A stretch of 22,847 nucleotides of DNA from an uncultured Bacilli bacterium (GTDB lineage: Bacteria; Bacillota_I; Bacilli_A; RF39; UBA660): contig CAKOLB010000012.1 in assembly GCA_934096125.1 (NCBI GenBank), positions 1 through 22,847 on the forward strand, given 5' to 3'. The position numbers were made by a program, and so were the translations under genes. Each line of letters opens with the position of its first letter. Position 1 is the stretch's first letter. The notes under the pieces are model-generated. The model was not told the origin of the DNA. It did no database searches and saw only the letters and a program-made list of their open reading frames with translations. Shown in pieces: positions 1 through 6,539 of this stretch.

Positions 1-729
1 GAAATTATAGATAAAATAAAAGAAATATTTATTAATAATAAAGAAAGATATGGTTATCGTAGAATTACATTAGAATTGAAAAATAAAGGTTATAATGTTA
101 ATCATAAGAAAGTTTATAGAATAATGGTGAAATTAGGATTAAAACCATTAAAAAGAAACAAAAGAAAATATTCATCATATAAAGGAACAATTGGTAAAAT
201 AGCTGATAATTTAATTGAAAGAGATTTCAATGCTGATAAACCTAACAAAAAGTGGTATACCGATGTTACAGAATTTAATCTTCGCGGTGAAAAATGTTAT
301 CTATCACCAATATTAGATGGATATAATGGAGAAATAATATCTCATAATATTTCTAAATCACCTAATTTGGAACAAATAAATGATATGCTTAAAAAGGCAT
401 TTGATAAAAATAGTAATCTTGAAGGTTTAATTTTTCATACTGATCAGGGTTGGCAATATCAACATGAATCTTATCAACAAAAATTAAAAAATAAAGGCAT
501 CAAACAAAGTATGTCAAGAAAAGGAAATAGTATGGATAATGGCATGATGGAAAATTTCTTTGGACTCTTAAAAACAGAAATGTTTTATGACCAAGAAGAT
601 AGTTATAAAACATTAGATGATTTAATAAAAGCAATTGATGACTATATTAATTATTATAATTATGATAGAATTAAAGTAAAATTAAAAGGACTGTCACCCG
701 TAAATTACAGGTTACAATCCTCTAATTAG
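1..729 (+). CDS. IS3-family transposase OrfB, 5'-truncated by window edge
   Basis: This is the catalytic subunit of an IS3-type transposase, which cuts and joins element ends through a DDE RNase H-fold core. The frame is open from base 1, so the TTG at 76 is not the real start. An HTH_21-like stretch (ERYGYRRIT) comes first. The rve catalytic domain follows, with the first Asp in WYTDVTEF, the second in HTDQGWQYQ and the Glu in NSMDNGMMENFFG. The terminal YNYDRIKVKLKGLSPVNYR segment is typical of the family. In IS3 elements OrfB is usually made as an OrfAB fusion by -1 frameshifting, and the upstream orfA is not visible. No internal stop is present, so this copy may be intact. Confidence 0.9.
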   Translation, partial: EIIDKIKEIFINNKERYGYRRITLELKNKGYNVNHKKVYRIMVKLGLKPLKRNKRKYSSYKGTIGKIADNLIERDFNADKPNKKWYTDVTEFNLRGEKCYLSPILDGYNGEIISHNISKSPNLEQINDMLKKAFDKNSNLEGLIFHTDQGWQYQHESYQQKLKNKGIKQSMSRKGNSMDNGMMENFFGLLKTEMFYDQEDSYKTLDDLIKAIDDYINYYNYDRIKVKLKGLSPVNYRLQSSN

Positions 730-741
730 AAACTATTTATA

Positions 742-769
742 AACTGTCCAACTTTTGGGGTTCAGTTCA
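742..769 (+). repeat. Candidate IS3 right terminal inverted repeat
   Basis: The stretch aactgtccaac...ggggttcagttca lies 12 bases after the transposase stop and has the typical form of an IS3-family right end. The matching left repeat is outside the window, so the boundary is approximate. Confidence 0.55.
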
Positions 770-811
770 TTTCGATGAGGAGTTATTTTAGCTCCCAATT
801 ACATTTCGAAG

Positions 812-866
812 AGCCAAAAAAGGCAAATCGTCGAGCACTGGTCGAATTTTTTGCCTCTTTTTGGCT
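812..866 (-). terminator. Long imperfect hairpin downstream of the surface-protein gene
   Basis: The arms agccaaaaaaggcaaa (812-827) and ttgcctctttttggct (851-866) are near-perfect inverted repeats. A smaller tcga...tcga repeat sits in the loop. It begins 37 bases beyond the stop of the minus-strand gene at 903-2186 and could end its transcript. Diversity-generating retroelements also carry a hairpin or cruciform just beyond the variable region, so a second role is possible. The segment is richer in G and C than its surroundings, like the gene's 3' end. Confidence 0.5.
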
Positions 867-902
867 AGGTTTCACCGTTGTTTTTTTAAAACTGTCCGTC
901 AA

Positions 903-1080
903 TCAGTTTATTACCATCGGGTCGTCGGCACTGCCACTCCCCGATACATAGGTTACTGAAGACTCAAGATTGAAAGACGGCCGGACCACATACGAAATCG
1001 ACACATAGAGGCGGCTCACAGACCCAGATGCATCCACACCGAACACACTAGACGCATCGCCCGAATGCCGGGAAATAGTC
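903..1080 (-). other. Candidate variable region (VR) or recombined 3' cassette
   Basis: The last 58 codons plus stop differ in composition from the upstream ~1.1 kb of the same gene. By hand count, about 14 of 120 bases in 961-1080 are A on the coding strand, against roughly a third just upstream, while coding-strand T stays near a third. The terminal 57 bases are less A-poor and contain a G/C-rich block (TCGGGGAGTGGCAGTGCC). Selective loss of coding-strand A followed by a GC-rich end and a hairpin is the layout of a DGR variable region with its IMH site. No reverse transcriptase or template repeat is in the window, so this is unproven. Confidence 0.35.
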
Positions 1081-2186
1081 CATTCATTATATCCCCCCAT
1101 ATACATCCAATTTAATGATCCTATCTTTGATCCATTTACACTTCCATTATAATTCGAAAGTGTTGTTGTCCATGCACTCGGATCTGCTGCAAATCCATAA
1201 TCTGATACATACATTAACCCTATTTTTGCTGTGTATTCTGTGGCATTATCTGTTGTATTTGTTGTTACCGGATTTACAATTTCATTTTGATATGCTGTCG
1301 CTGGTACTACACTCTTTATATTATCGAGTGTATTTCCCCCTACTTTCCATGTTGTAGTTGCTATCTTATTTGCCCATTCTGTTCCTATATTTGTTATGAA
1401 ATTTGTATTTAAATTTGTTTTATTTAACAAACTTGTACTCCATGTATTGGAGTACTTACTAGCTTCTGGTATTGCTCTAGCAATTGTTGTTATATCAGCT
1501 TTGTAATTCCAATAATAGGTATTTACTTCTGTCAAACTTCCTTTATAAGATGATGCATTTGGTTTTGCAGAACCAGAATAATCACCATCTGTTCCTAATA
1601 ATTCACTTGTTGCATAATCATATTTGATTAATTTTACTTTATCTCCAAATATTCCAATTATTCTATATAGGTTATCTGTTGGACATGGACTTGCAGTTGA
1701 ACCAAAACATACATAATTATTAGGATTTGCTCCTGAGTATCTATATGATCCATCTCCTGCTCCATTTGCTAAACTTGCATCATGATAATATAACCCATTC
1801 GCTCCTTGAGTAGTGTAAAGCCCCTTAATATAAGTGGCGAGTGTTAAAGCCCGATCAAAATAAGCATAACAATTATCTACACTACTACTTTTTACAACTA
1901 CTTTTTTATTTGTTGCATCCCAAGATATTTCTCCACCATTTGTGCACTTAGAAAGTTTACTATTAAATATTAAATCAGTTGGCCATGAACTAGAAGAAGA
2001 TTCTTGATATTCCCCACTTCCACTGCTAGTTTCCAGCATAATACTAATTGTATTACCATTATTAACTATGCTTTTACTACTACTATTTTCCACTAAATAT
2101 TTATTATTATCATGATATAATTCATAACATAAAAAACTAATGACAACTAAAACAAAAGCAAATAACCCACCATATATTTTCTTCAT
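903..2186 (-). CDS. Membrane-anchored surface protein with an atypical, possibly hypervariable C-terminal domain
   Basis: The 427-residue protein starts at the ATG whose first base is 2186. An AAAGGTGA ribosome site lies 7 bases upstream, so I prefer this over the TTG two codons earlier. Residues 4-22 form one hydrophobic segment (uncleaved anchor or signal), followed by a Ser-rich stalk. The central part is Asn/Thr/Tyr-rich with ATYIKGLY and NLYRIIGIFGDKVKLIKYD segments. The last ~60 residues (W369 TISRHSG ... VVRPSFNLESS) resemble the sulfatase-modifying-factor/C-type-lectin-like fold of many variable gut surface proteins; that is inference from sequence style. From codon 370 to the stop the DNA turns sharply GC-rich, unlike the rest of the gene. 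Function is unknown; adhesion or ligand display is plausible. A deleted paralogue lies at 5937-6083. Confidence 0.8.
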   Translation of the reverse strand: MKKIYGGLFAFVLVVISFLCYELYHDNNKYLVENSSSKSIVNNGNTISIMLETSSGSGEYQESSSSSWPTDLIFNSKLSKCTNGGEISWDATNKKVVVKSSSVDNCYAYFDRALTLATYIKGLYTTQGANGLYYHDASLANGAGDGSYRYSGANPNNYVCFGSTASPCPTDNLYRIIGIFGDKVKLIKYDYATSELLGTDGDYSGSAKPNASSYKGSLTEVNTYYWNYKADITTIARAIPEASKYSNTWSTSLLNKTNLNTNFITNIGTEWANKIATTTWKVGGNTLDNIKSVVPATAYQNEIVNPVTTNTTDNATEYTAKIGLMYVSDYGFAADPSAWTTTLSNYNGSVNGSKIGSLNWMYMGGYNEWTISRHSGDASSVFGVDASGSVSRLYVSISYVVRPSFNLESSVTYVSGSGSADDPMVIN

Positions 2187-2210
2187 AGCCAATCACCTTT
2201 ACTATAACAA

Positions 2211-2239
2211 ATTATACTAACAATGAACTTTAAAGTCAA
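2211..2239 (-). promoter_or_regulatory. SigA-type promoter of the surface-protein gene
   Basis: On the minus strand TTGACT (2239-2234) and TATAAT (2216-2211) are separated by exactly 17 bases and lie 25-30 bases before the start codon. The IS30 element's direct repeat begins at 2238, so the insertion abuts and just overlaps the -35 box without destroying it. Confidence 0.7.
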
Positions 2240-2252
2240 ACAGTGACGTCTT
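2238..2252 (+). repeat. Left copy of 15-bp direct repeat flanking IS30 element
   Basis: AAACAGTGACGTCTT is identical to 3661-3675 and in the same orientation, as expected for a target-site duplication. It contains the palindromic core GACGTC. Confidence 0.75.
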
Positions 2253-2287
2253 TGTTAATTTAAATTTGAAGTGCAACACTTCACCAA

Positions 2288-2316
2288 TTGAAAAAGACAC
2301 ATGAATAACCTATAAT
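2288..2316 (+). promoter_or_regulatory. Promoter of the IS30 transposase
   Basis: TTGAAA (2288-2293), a 17-base spacer and TATAAT (2311-2316) lie 33 bases before the ATG at 2349. An AAAGGA ribosome site stands between them. Confidence 0.6.
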
Positions 2317-2348
2317 ATCTTAAGTCTTAAAAAGAAAGGAAAATTCAT

Positions 2349-3445
2349 ATGTCTGATAAAAATAATACTACAAACACAGTAAAAAAACAATATCATCATT
2401 TAAACAAAGATGACAGAGTTAAAATTGAGTCTTTAATTAATCAAAAAAATAAAGACGGTAAAAGATCGTTTAACAACACTTAGATCGCAAATTACCTTGG
2501 TGTTCATAAATCTACTATATCAAGAGAACTAAAAAAGTAAAGAAAGGAAAAATTATTTATTAGAACAGGTAAAACTAAAACAATGCCTTACACCACAGAA
2601 TACGCTCAGAATAACGCTGATTTTAAAAGAGATTTATCTAAAGGCGAATACAAACTAAGGAGAAATGAAAAAATGGCTAAATTCATTGAAGAAAAAATCA
2701 AAAGAGATAAATGGGCACCAGATGCAATTGTGGGTTATATGAAAAATCACGATTATTTTAACCGTGATGGCTTTGAGCCTATCACTACTCCCACAGTTTA
2801 CAATGCCATAAGATATCACATCATCAATGTAAGACTAGAAGATACCAGAAAAATGGTCTTCCTGCATCTAAATCTGAATATAGCATTAACAACAGACCAG
2901 AAGAAATAAATAAACGTGAATATTTTGGACATTTCGAGCTCGATACTGTAATCGGTAAGCAAGGAAAACATGAATATTTAATGACTTTAACAGAACGTAA
3001 AACAAGATTTGAAATAATACTTAAACTTAAAGGCAAGACATCTGAAGATGTAGTTTGTAAATTTAACAAAATAAAAGAATTTATGAAAAAGAATTACAAT
3101 AAAATTTTTAAATCAATTACTACTGATAATGGAACTGAATTTTCGGATTTTCTTAGCATTATTAAAGATACAAAAACGAAAATATACTTTTGTCATCCTT
3201 ATTGTTCTGGTGAAAAAGGTACTAACGAAAGAGACAATGGCATAATAAGATATTTCATACCAAAAGTAACACTCATAGAAAAATACTCATATAAACAAAT
3301 TAACAAGATTGCAAATTGGATGAATAATTATCCAAGAAAAATATTAGATTATAAAACTCCCCTTGAAGCACTTCAAGAAGGGTTTAACGATAAATCAATT
3401 TTAAATAAAATATATAAATTACAAGAAAAGATAAACTGTTTATAA
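2349..3445 (+). pseudogene. IS30-family transposase, broken by two stops and a frameshift
   Basis: Reading begins at the ATG at 2349 after an AAAGGA site. An N-terminal helix-turn-helix (HLNKDDRVKIE; then IANYLGVHKSTISREL) is interrupted by TAG at 2481 and TAA at 2538. The frame reopens through 2583 to about 2840, then shifts to another frame that runs to 3445. The C-terminal part carries the DDE core: Asp in FELDTVIG, Asp in TTDNGTEF and Glu in GTNERDNGIIRYF, with the IS30 signature spacing. All catalytic residues survive although translation is broken in three places, so decay is recent or the copy is acted on in trans. Confidence 0.9.
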
Positions 3446-3461
3446 ATATTTATTCCAATTT

Positions 3462-3586
3462 CCTTTTGACAAGCAGATATATTTTTATTAATTCATATTC
3501 GTTTTAATTATTGTTATTTTCAAAAAGTTGAAATAACAATAATTAAACTTCATTAAGGTAAAAAATATATCTTTACTTATCAAAGG
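3462..3586. repeat. 125-bp imperfect palindrome inside the IS30 3' region
   Basis: The core arms tttaattattgttattt (3503-3519) and aaataacaataattaaa (3531-3547) are perfect over 17 bp. The symmetry continues outward with mismatches: agatatattttt-type sequence at 3471-3484 pairs with aaaaaatatatct at 3561-3572, and cctttt (3462) with caaagg (3586). It may be a nested MITE-like unit or a folded terminator between the transposase stop and the right end of the element. Confidence 0.6.
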
Positions 3587-3660
3587 TTTTCTCGGCATAA
3601 AACATCATATAAACAGTATAGGCTTATTCATAAAAAGTTGCAATTGACTTTTTAATTAAT

Positions 3661-3675
3661 AAACAGTGACGTCTT
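3661..3675 (+). repeat. Right copy of 15-bp direct repeat flanking IS30 element
   Basis: The sequence is identical to 2238-2252. It lies just outside the right terminal repeat and just beyond the ytxH-like gene's terminator. Confidence 0.75.
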
Positions 3676-3684
3676 ATTTGACAA

Positions 3685-3712
3685 AAAAAATCCCTTTCAG
3701 GATTATTTTTCT
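3685..3712 (-). terminator. Rho-independent terminator of the envelope operon
   Basis: On the minus strand AATCC-TGAAAG-GGATT is followed by a run of eight T. The stem begins within the stop codon of the ytxH-like gene. Confidence 0.7.
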
Positions 3713-4110
3713 TCTTTTTCAAGCTTTGCAATTATTTTCTTTAAAGCATCTGCTGTTGCTTGTTTTAAATCTTCAACACTTTTTTCAAGTACTGGAGTTC
3801 CTTTTTCAACTGCTAAGTTATATAACTCATCAGCTTTCTTTTCTATCTTTTTAGCTTTTTGTTTTGCAATCTTTAATACTTTTTCTTTATCTAAGTCTTT
3901 AAGTTCTTTTTGTAAATCTTCAACAGCATCAGTAATCATTTCTTTTACATCCTCTGCTTTAATATTTTTAGCATTATCTATTACTTCTTCTATTTTCTTC
4001 TTTAAGTCATTACGCATCTCTTTTCCAGTTTTAGGTGCAAATAACAAACCTAAACCAGCTCCAACAGCAGCTCCTAAAGCAAATTTTCCTAAACTATTTT
4101 TTTTCATCAT
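3703..4110 (-). CDS. YtxH-domain protein
   Basis: This protein of about 135 residues has an N-terminal Lys patch and a Gly/Ala-rich helix (LGKFALGAAVGAGLGLLFAP) at residues 5-24. The TGKEMR motif of the YtxH family follows, then a long Lys/Glu-rich amphipathic coiled-coil. YtxH proteins are membrane-associated, of unclear function, and often sit next to DUF948 proteins, as here. The frame can start at GTG 4116, ATG 4110 or ATG 4107; the AAAGGG site just upstream favours the ATGs. The start lies inside the last codons of the DUF948 gene, so translation is probably coupled. It is the last gene of a four-gene operon, before a terminator. Confidence 0.85.
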   Translation of the reverse strand: MMKKNSLGKFALGAAVGAGLGLLFAPKTGKEMRNDLKKKIEEVIDNAKNIKAEDVKEMITDAVEDLQKELKDLDKEKVLKIAKQKAKKIEKKADELYNLAVEKGTPVLEKSVEDLKQATADALKKIIAKLEKEEK

Positions 4111-4390
4111 AATCACCCTTTCCTTTTTTCTTTCTAAAAAATAATTTACTAAATAAGTTACCTGTTACATCGACAATTTTATCTGCAATAAGTGTTAACT
4201 TATCCGCAGTAAAGTCAATAACACTAAACATTGAGTTAAGTGACTCTACCTTTTCATTAACATTATCTACCACTTTTTCTAACTTATTCATAGTTATTAT
4301 AGTTTTTATTCCTAAAACTATTCCTATTATTAGTAAAGCTATTAAAAGCATATAGATAACAAGTGGTAAAAATAGTAACCAAAAATCCAT
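4094..4390 (-). CDS. DUF948-type single-pass membrane protein
   Basis: The protein has 98 residues. Residues 4-31 form one strongly hydrophobic helix (LLFLPLVIYMLLIALLIIGI), followed by a heptad-like region (KLEKVVDNVNEKVESLNSM) and a basic tail (FFRKKKGKGDYDEKK). This is the usual build of DUF948/YtxG proteins, which pair with YtxH in Bacillota and are thought to act at the envelope or in stress. Its ATG overlaps the stop of the upstream gene in a TAATG junction, and its own end overlaps the ytxH-like start, so the three genes are tightly coupled. Confidence 0.8.
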   Translation of the reverse strand: MDFWLLFLPLVIYMLLIALLIIGIVLGIKTIITMNKLEKVVDNVNEKVESLNSMFSVIDFTADKLTLIADKIVDVTGNLFSKLFFRKKKGKGDYDEKK

Positions 4391-5211
4391 TATTCATCAT
4401 CCTCCCTAGAATCATACATAGAATCTATTAAATCAAACAAATCACTTTCAAGTGTATCATCTTCATTTTCTAAAGGCGTCTTTGCTTCCATTACTTCCAT
4501 ATCTTCATCTATTTTTTCATACTCTTCTTTGGGTTCATCACTAGATGTATCAATAGTAATATCAGAAGTACCTTCCAAAAGTTCATCTATGGTCTTAACT
4601 TTTTGAAGTGTTTTTTCTTCATCTTCTTTTAGTTTAACTGTTACACTTTCTTCATAATATGTTTCTTTCGGCTCCGGCTCAAAAGCCTTCTTTCTAACAC
4701 TATTAAAATCTAGTTCTTCCTTTTTATCATCTTCTCTTTTTTTAATATCTTCCGGCCTATAATCTTCATTTAATACCCCATAAACCGGAGAAATGATTGG
4801 TGATGGCTTAAACTTTTTCTTTTCTACAACTTCAGTTTTCTCTATTCTTTCATATCTGCCAAAATCATATTTTTTTTCTGTCTTTCTCTTCTTTTCATAT
4901 TCCAGTACATTTGTAGGTTTATTACTTTTCTTACTAAGTCTACTCATATTAGAAAACTCTTCCTCATCAAAATCTGGAAAAAGAAAAGAATTATCTTGCC
5001 GAAAATCAGTTTGCACCTGTCCACTACTACTAGATACATTTGTAACTGGCGCCTCAACAGGTCTTTCCACTTTTTTTTGTGGTTCTATTCTCTCCGCAAT
5101 AGGTTTACTAGGACTTACCACTTCCTTTTTAGGAGGAACCTTTACTTCCTCATCCTCAACCTCTTCAAACAATATATCTTTAATTTTATTTATAAATCCC
5201 ACAGTATCCAC
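4390..5211 (-). CDS. Acidic, mostly disordered protein of the envelope operon
   Basis: The protein has 273 residues rich in Glu, Asp, Lys and Ser, with no membrane segment. A short N-terminal amphipathic helix (GFINKIKDILFEE) might touch the membrane. The middle carries a non-random segment, KFKPSPIISPVYGVL (around residues 134-148), in a setting of low complexity. The C-terminus again forms a helix, DTLESDLFDLIDSMY. Such a protein may be a cytoplasmic linker with short binding motifs; the partner is unknown. The frame opens at GTG 5211, but the AGGAAGGTGG site is better placed for the GTG at 5202. It lies 4 bases after the lipoprotein gene and shares a TAATG junction with the next gene. Confidence 0.75.
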   Translation of the reverse strand: MDTVGFINKIKDILFEEVEDEEVKVPPKKEVVSPSKPIAERIEPQKKVERPVEAPVTNVSSSSGQVQTDFRQDNSFLFPDFDEEEFSNMSRLSKKSNKPTNVLEYEKKRKTEKKYDFGRYERIEKTEVVEKKKFKPSPIISPVYGVLNEDYRPEDIKKREDDKKEELDFNSVRKKAFEPEPKETYYEESVTVKLKEDEEKTLQKVKTIDELLEGTSDITIDTSSDEPKEEYEKIDEDMEVMEAKTPLENEDDTLESDLFDLIDSMYDSREDDE

Positions 5212-5215
5212 CTTC

Positions 5216-5857
5216 CTAATTAATCATATCTGGATCAGGAATTTTATTCTTATCCTCTTCTTCCGTATATGAATCATCAACAGTTAAATATTTTTTTTCA
5301 TTACCTTTAGTATTGAATATATCAAACTCTTCTTCATAGAAATTAAGAACATCATCACCAAGCAAATTGGCAACTATACTATCATTATACTCAACACTTT
5401 TTAATATGTTGATAGCAGAAATAAGTGCTACATTAACATTTTTACTATCTACTATCACTTCTATTTTAGCATAATTATACATAATTTCAACCAAATATTT
5501 GTCATTTTGTGTCAAATTAATTTCTATATAACCAAATTTTCCATTATAATTTAACTTTTGTGAATACACAGCTTTTTCATTAACTTTATAGTCTTTAACT
5601 ACTTCTTTATAATAACTTACTATATCTACATATAAGTAATATTTATTATAACTATCTTCAAGTTTTTCGTTATAAAGAGAGCTATCAACTACTTGCATGC
5701 CTTTTGGAAGATAATAGTTATAGCCAGTTCGATAAATATTGGACTTATGTTTTTTTACTGCCAGCTCATTAGTTACCTCATCAAAACTTAAATTATTAAC
5801 ATTTGTGCATCCAGTTAACAAAAATAAACTAAATAATAAAATAATAAACTTTTTCAT
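5216..5857 (-). CDS. Predicted lipoprotein, first gene of envelope operon
   Basis: The 213-residue protein starts with a type II signal peptide: MKK, a hydrophobic core, and the lipobox LTGC with Cys17 as the lipidation site. It would be tethered to the outer face of the membrane. The mature part has alternating beta-type segments (YNYYLPKGMQVVDSSLY; YNGKFGYIEINLTQ; KYLVEIMYNYAKIEVIV) and an acidic tail. It has no catalytic motif that I recognise. An ACGAGG site lies 8 bases before the ATG. It leads the operon with the acidic protein, DUF948 and YtxH, which suggests an envelope-assembly or division-related role; that is inference from context only. Confidence 0.8.
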   Translation of the reverse strand: MKKFIILLFSLFLLTGCTNVNNLSFDEVTNELAVKKHKSNIYRTGYNYYLPKGMQVVDSSLYNEKLEDSYNKYYLYVDIVSYYKEVVKDYKVNEKAVYSQKLNYNGKFGYIEINLTQNDKYLVEIMYNYAKIEVIVDSKNVNVALISAINILKSVEYNDSIVANLLGDDVLNFYEEEFDIFNTKGNEKKYLTVDDSYTEEEDKNKIPDPDMIN

Positions 5858-5876
5858 ATATAACCTCGTAATAATA

Positions 5877-5905
5877 ATTCTATCAAAACTTTAAAGAAAA
5901 GTCAC
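5877..5905 (-). promoter_or_regulatory. Promoter of the envelope operon
   Basis: GTGACT (5905-5900), a 17-base spacer and TAGAAT (5882-5877) precede the lipoprotein ATG by 20 bases. The leader would be very short. Confidence 0.5.
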
Positions 5906-5921
5906 TTCCTTTAAATAGAAA

Positions 5922-5939
5922 AAGAAGCTTATGCTTCTA
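5922..5939 (-). terminator. Terminator of the deleted surface-protein paralogue
   Basis: The minus strand reads AGAAGC-ATAA-GCTTCT followed by TTTTTCTATTT. The stem overlaps the stop codon of the remnant at 5937. Confidence 0.75.
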
Positions 5940-6083
5940 AACGGTTATACGAATTGGATTAGATTTACTTGCATACATCAAGCCTATTTTAGCACTATAT
6001 GTACTGCTAGCATTTGTTGTTATTTCTTGAACGTACATTTTTTTAGGTTCGACTATTATCATTTTCCATGCTGCTCCACCTAC
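5937..6083 (-). pseudogene. Remnant paralogue of the surface protein, variable domain deleted
   Basis: The minus strand encodes VGGAAWKM, then a diverged stretch, then TTNASSTYSAKIGLMY, which runs straight into ASKSNPIRITV and a stop at 5937. In the intact gene (903-2186) the matching order is WKVGG..., TTNTTDNATEYTAKIGLMY, then about 100 residues including the variable domain, then the final DDPMVIN. The remnant has therefore lost its 5' part and the block between GLMY and the C-terminal NPIRI-type end. No start codon or ribosome site is left. It shows that this surface protein belongs to a multi-copy, recombining family here. Confidence 0.75.
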
Positions 6084-6136
6084 TTAATAAAACTTTAGAT
6101 AAACTTATTTTAGCAAGTAATGCAAGAACTTTTTGA

Positions 6137-6340
6137 AAAGAACAAAAACTAACCCTTCGCTCTCTTGCAAGTATTCTTAACACTACTTCATCCACTTGGA
6201 GTGCTTATGAAACTGGCAAAACAATAGTGCTAAGCCTATTTCTCTATGAAATAGCTAAAACTTATGGCTATTTCATAGATTGGTTTCTTGATCGAAGCAA
6301 CGAAAAGTGCTGTAAACAACTGTCAACCAAAGACAAGTGA
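6137..6340 (+). pseudogene. Broken XRE-family (Cro/CI-type) regulator
   Basis: A stretch of 67 codons reads KEQKLTLRSLASILNTTSS, then TWSAYETGKTIV, then LYEIAKTYGYFIDWFLDRSN before a TGA at 6338. This is the HTH_3 layout: turn, recognition helix, YETGK, then the SIDWLLGRS-type end. A TGA at 6134 cuts it off just before the expected (R)ELR(E)KEQ start, and no ribosome site precedes it. It was a small DNA-binding protein of the kind common in mobile elements and toxin-antitoxin loci, and it is now dead. A chance inverted repeat tatgaaatagc...gctatttcata lies inside it. Confidence 0.65.
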
Positions 6341-6537
6341 TTGGTTCTAGTTTTGTCAACATTTGTCACCTCTCTTGCATCTTTTTTGTAAAACCATATA
6401 ATAAGCCTCGTTACCCCCAAAAGGTAACACAAAGCCTAGTAATTTCTTCAAACATACTAACATAAAAATCTCATAAATACCCAAACCCAATTTACAAGTT
6501 ACTAGGCAAAAGGACTGAAATCATTACATCAGTCCTT
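6341..6537. other. Gene-free stretch with nested inverted repeats
   Basis: No coding signal was seen. It holds GTTACC-cccaaaa-GGTAAC (6410-6428) and a perfect 9-bp pair, GCCTAGTAA (6434-6442) and TTACTAGGC (6499-6507), the latter directly beside the Fic terminator. It could be the end of a structured transcript or the edge of a lost element. Confidence 0.4.
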
Positions 6538-6539
6538 TT
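6508..6539 (-). terminator. Terminator of the Fic gene
   Basis: AAAAGGACTGA (6508-6518) pairs with TCAGTCCTTTT (6529-6539). The arms are perfect, and the stem overlaps the Fic stop codon. The T-run occurs on both strands, so it may work in both directions. Confidence 0.7.

Larger units (their letters stand above)
1..770 (+). mobile_element. IS3-family insertion sequence, right part (left end outside window)
   Basis: The segment holds the 3' part of an orfB-type transposase followed by a candidate right terminal repeat at about 742-769. That repeat reads as a GGACAGTT / GGTTCAGTTCA-type IS3 end and finishes in CA. The left end and orfA lie outside the window, so the target duplication cannot be judged. 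The element stops about 130 bp downstream of the surface-protein gene at 903-2186, and the two are convergent. Confidence 0.75.
2238..3675 (+). mobile_element. Decayed IS30-family insertion sequence with flanking direct repeats
   Basis: The body runs about 2253-3660. The left end (TTAATTTAAATTTGAAGTGC..) and the reverse complement of the right end (TTAATTAAAAAGTCAATTGC..) match at 18 of 23 positions by hand alignment. The body is bracketed by identical 15-bp direct repeats, AAACAGTGACGTCTT. The transposase has two in-frame stops and a frameshift, so the element cannot move on its own. Most IS30 elements duplicate 2-4 bp; Mycoplasma IS1630 is a known IS30 relative that makes long duplications, so this could be an IS1630-like copy. 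Confidence 0.8.

Noticed and set aside
812..866. Integron attC site after the surface gene
   Set aside because: Hairpin form is suggestive, but no conserved GTTRRRY/RYYYAAC ends pair around it and no integrase is present.
888..898. AAACTGTCC resembles the IS3 end at 741-749
   Set aside because: The match is only nine bases, and no second IS3 body lies next to it.
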